Positions 5,911 through 6,313 of a DNA stretch of 6,313 bases are shown here, in pieces. This stretch comes from Phycisphaerales bacterium UBA1845 (lineage in GTDB: Bacteria > Planctomycetota > Phycisphaerae > UBA1845). Each line of letters starts with the position of its first letter. Positions within the stretch are counted from its first letter, which is position 1. Location of the stretch: positions 593-6,905 of the forward strand of contig DDIR01000030.1 in NCBI GenBank assembly GCA_002338715.1, written 5' to 3'. The notes under the pieces are model-generated. The model was not told the DNA's origin, did no database searches, and saw only the letters and a program-made list of their open reading frames with translations. A program made the position numbers and the translations under genes.

Positions 5911-5932
5911 ACACCCACTAGTGTATGGCCGC
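5903..5932 (-). promoter_or_regulatory. Perfect inverted repeat enclosing the start codon of the 477-aa gene
   Basis: GCGGCCATACAC (5903-5914) and GTGTATGGCCGC (5921-5932) are perfect complements around a six-base loop. In the minus-strand transcript the initiating AUG (5910-5908) lies in the 3' arm and would be base-paired in a stable hairpin, while the loop UAGUGG holds the only purine-rich bases before the start. It could hinder ribosome entry until opened by a protein, a ligand or passing ribosomes. As DNA, the same symmetry could instead be an operator for a dimeric repressor. No T tract follows on either strand, so it is not a terminator. Confidence 0.75.
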
Positions 5933-5998
5933 GCGATTGGTATTGAAATGTTTGTTACGTACGCCCTGCTTCGGGGTTAGTCTGAGTCGATGGCTGCC
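5933..5998 (-). other. Short intergenic gap upstream of the tandem paralogues
   Basis: The region between the stop of the right-edge gene (5999) and the start-codon hairpin has no good -35/-10 pair on the minus strand; TTCAAT near 5946-5941 is the only -10-like hexamer and lacks a -35. A weak CCC/GGG pairing around 5965-5976 lacks a T tract. The lack of a clear promoter or terminator leaves open that the right-edge gene and the two paralogues form one operon. Confidence 0.4.
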
Positions 5999-6313
5999 CT
6001 ATTCATCGTCGTCGGTGATGAACGGTCCACCAATCAGTTCATGAACTTCGATGGGCGCACGGACGACCAGCATCCGGTTCCACGCACGGATCGTGTTTCG
6101 TCCGCCACCGATGTCGCCATCCGTCCAGCTTTCCGGTTCAATCGTGTTGCGAATCAAGTCGACGATCGCTTCCATCCGCTCTTCCAGCGTCTTGCCTTCT
6201 TCGTCTTCACCTTCTGAATCACCGCTATCGCTAAACGGTGGTTGCGAGCCAATCCCACCACCAAGACCACCGCCAATTCCGCCACCACCAGCACCGCCAA
6301 ATCCACCAGCGCC
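5999..6313 (-). CDS. C-terminal fragment of a secretin-associated-type protein (partial, 104 aa seen)
   Basis: The frame is open from the right edge to TAG at 6001-5999; the start lies outside the window. The visible part starts with a glycine-rich linker (about 22 residues, almost all Gly with Ala, Ile, Leu, Phe), then an acidic stretch (DSGDSEGEDEEG), then a compact domain with LEERMEAIVDLIRNTIEPESW, a glycine pair region, TIRAWNRMLVVRAPIEVHELI and an acidic tail FITDDDE. The TI.P.SW...GG...TIR..N..LVV..P..VHE pattern recurs, as I recall, in planctomycete proteins that carry secretin-type short domains or related periplasmic repeats. Its alternating helix and strands fit such a small alpha/beta fold. 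The substitution of the usual NG turn by NR is mild. The gene lies 88 bases upstream of the pseudopilin-like paralogues in the same direction, which makes a shared envelope role possible. The full-length family cannot be decided from this fragment. Confidence 0.8.
   Translation of the reverse strand, partial: GAGGFGGAGGGGIGGGLGGGIGSQPPFSDSGDSEGEDEEGKTLEERMEAIVDLIRNTIEPESWTDGDIGGGRNTIRAWNRMLVVRAPIEVHELIGGPFITDDDE

Overview
The window looks like a chromosomal segment of a planctomycete, possibly of the class Phycisphaerae. Three things suggest this. The zinc-ribbon membrane proteins start with planctomycete-style ribbons (CGYNLRG...RCPECG, and a CxxC...CPYCG ribbon). The large membrane proteins carry the recurring AGEP...NAA.YY and NGRRP..L.ELVPEY...PLDPF signatures. 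The right-edge gene carries a TIEPESW...GG...TIR..N..LVV domain. The 16S 5' end (CTGGCTCAGAACGAACGCTG, minus strand) fits several phyla of the PVC group, so the class-level placement is an inference from recalled family patterns, not a database result.

Layout from left to right. Positions 1-42 are the 5' end of a 16S rRNA gene read leftward. Positions 43-579 are its long leader and promoter region: two tandem sigma70-type promoters with A/T tracts upstream, a boxA antitermination signal, and hairpins near the 16S start. Just upstream (580-1188, minus) lies a small zinc-ribbon membrane protein gene reading toward the rRNA operon. A 379-base stretch without a recognisable gene follows. Next is a 48-codon gene (1568-1714, plus) with its own Shine-Dalgarno and a strong intrinsic terminator (1790-1819). 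A 65-base dispersed-repeat-like palindrome (1872-1936) and an extended -10 promoter (1978-1986) precede a second zinc-ribbon gene with about five membrane spans (2068-2946, plus).

The right half is read leftward. It holds a partial gene ending at 5999, whose product has a glycine-rich linker and a C-terminal domain resembling those next to secretin-type short domains in planctomycetes. After an 88-base gap come two tandem paralogues (5910-4477 and 4473-2965), each a single-pass signal-anchor protein of about 480-500 residues whose C-terminus resembles the C-terminal part of GspG-type pseudopilins. The two paralogues are almost abutting and are probably co-translated. The start codon of the first lies inside a perfect 12-bp inverted repeat.

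No transposase, CRISPR array, tRNA or phage gene is visible. The most notable signals are the start-codon hairpin, the tandem paralogue pair beside the secretin-like fragment, the isolated 48-aa gene and the dual rRNA promoter architecture. I do not see strong evidence for an entirely new multi-gene system; most protein functions here remain unknown.
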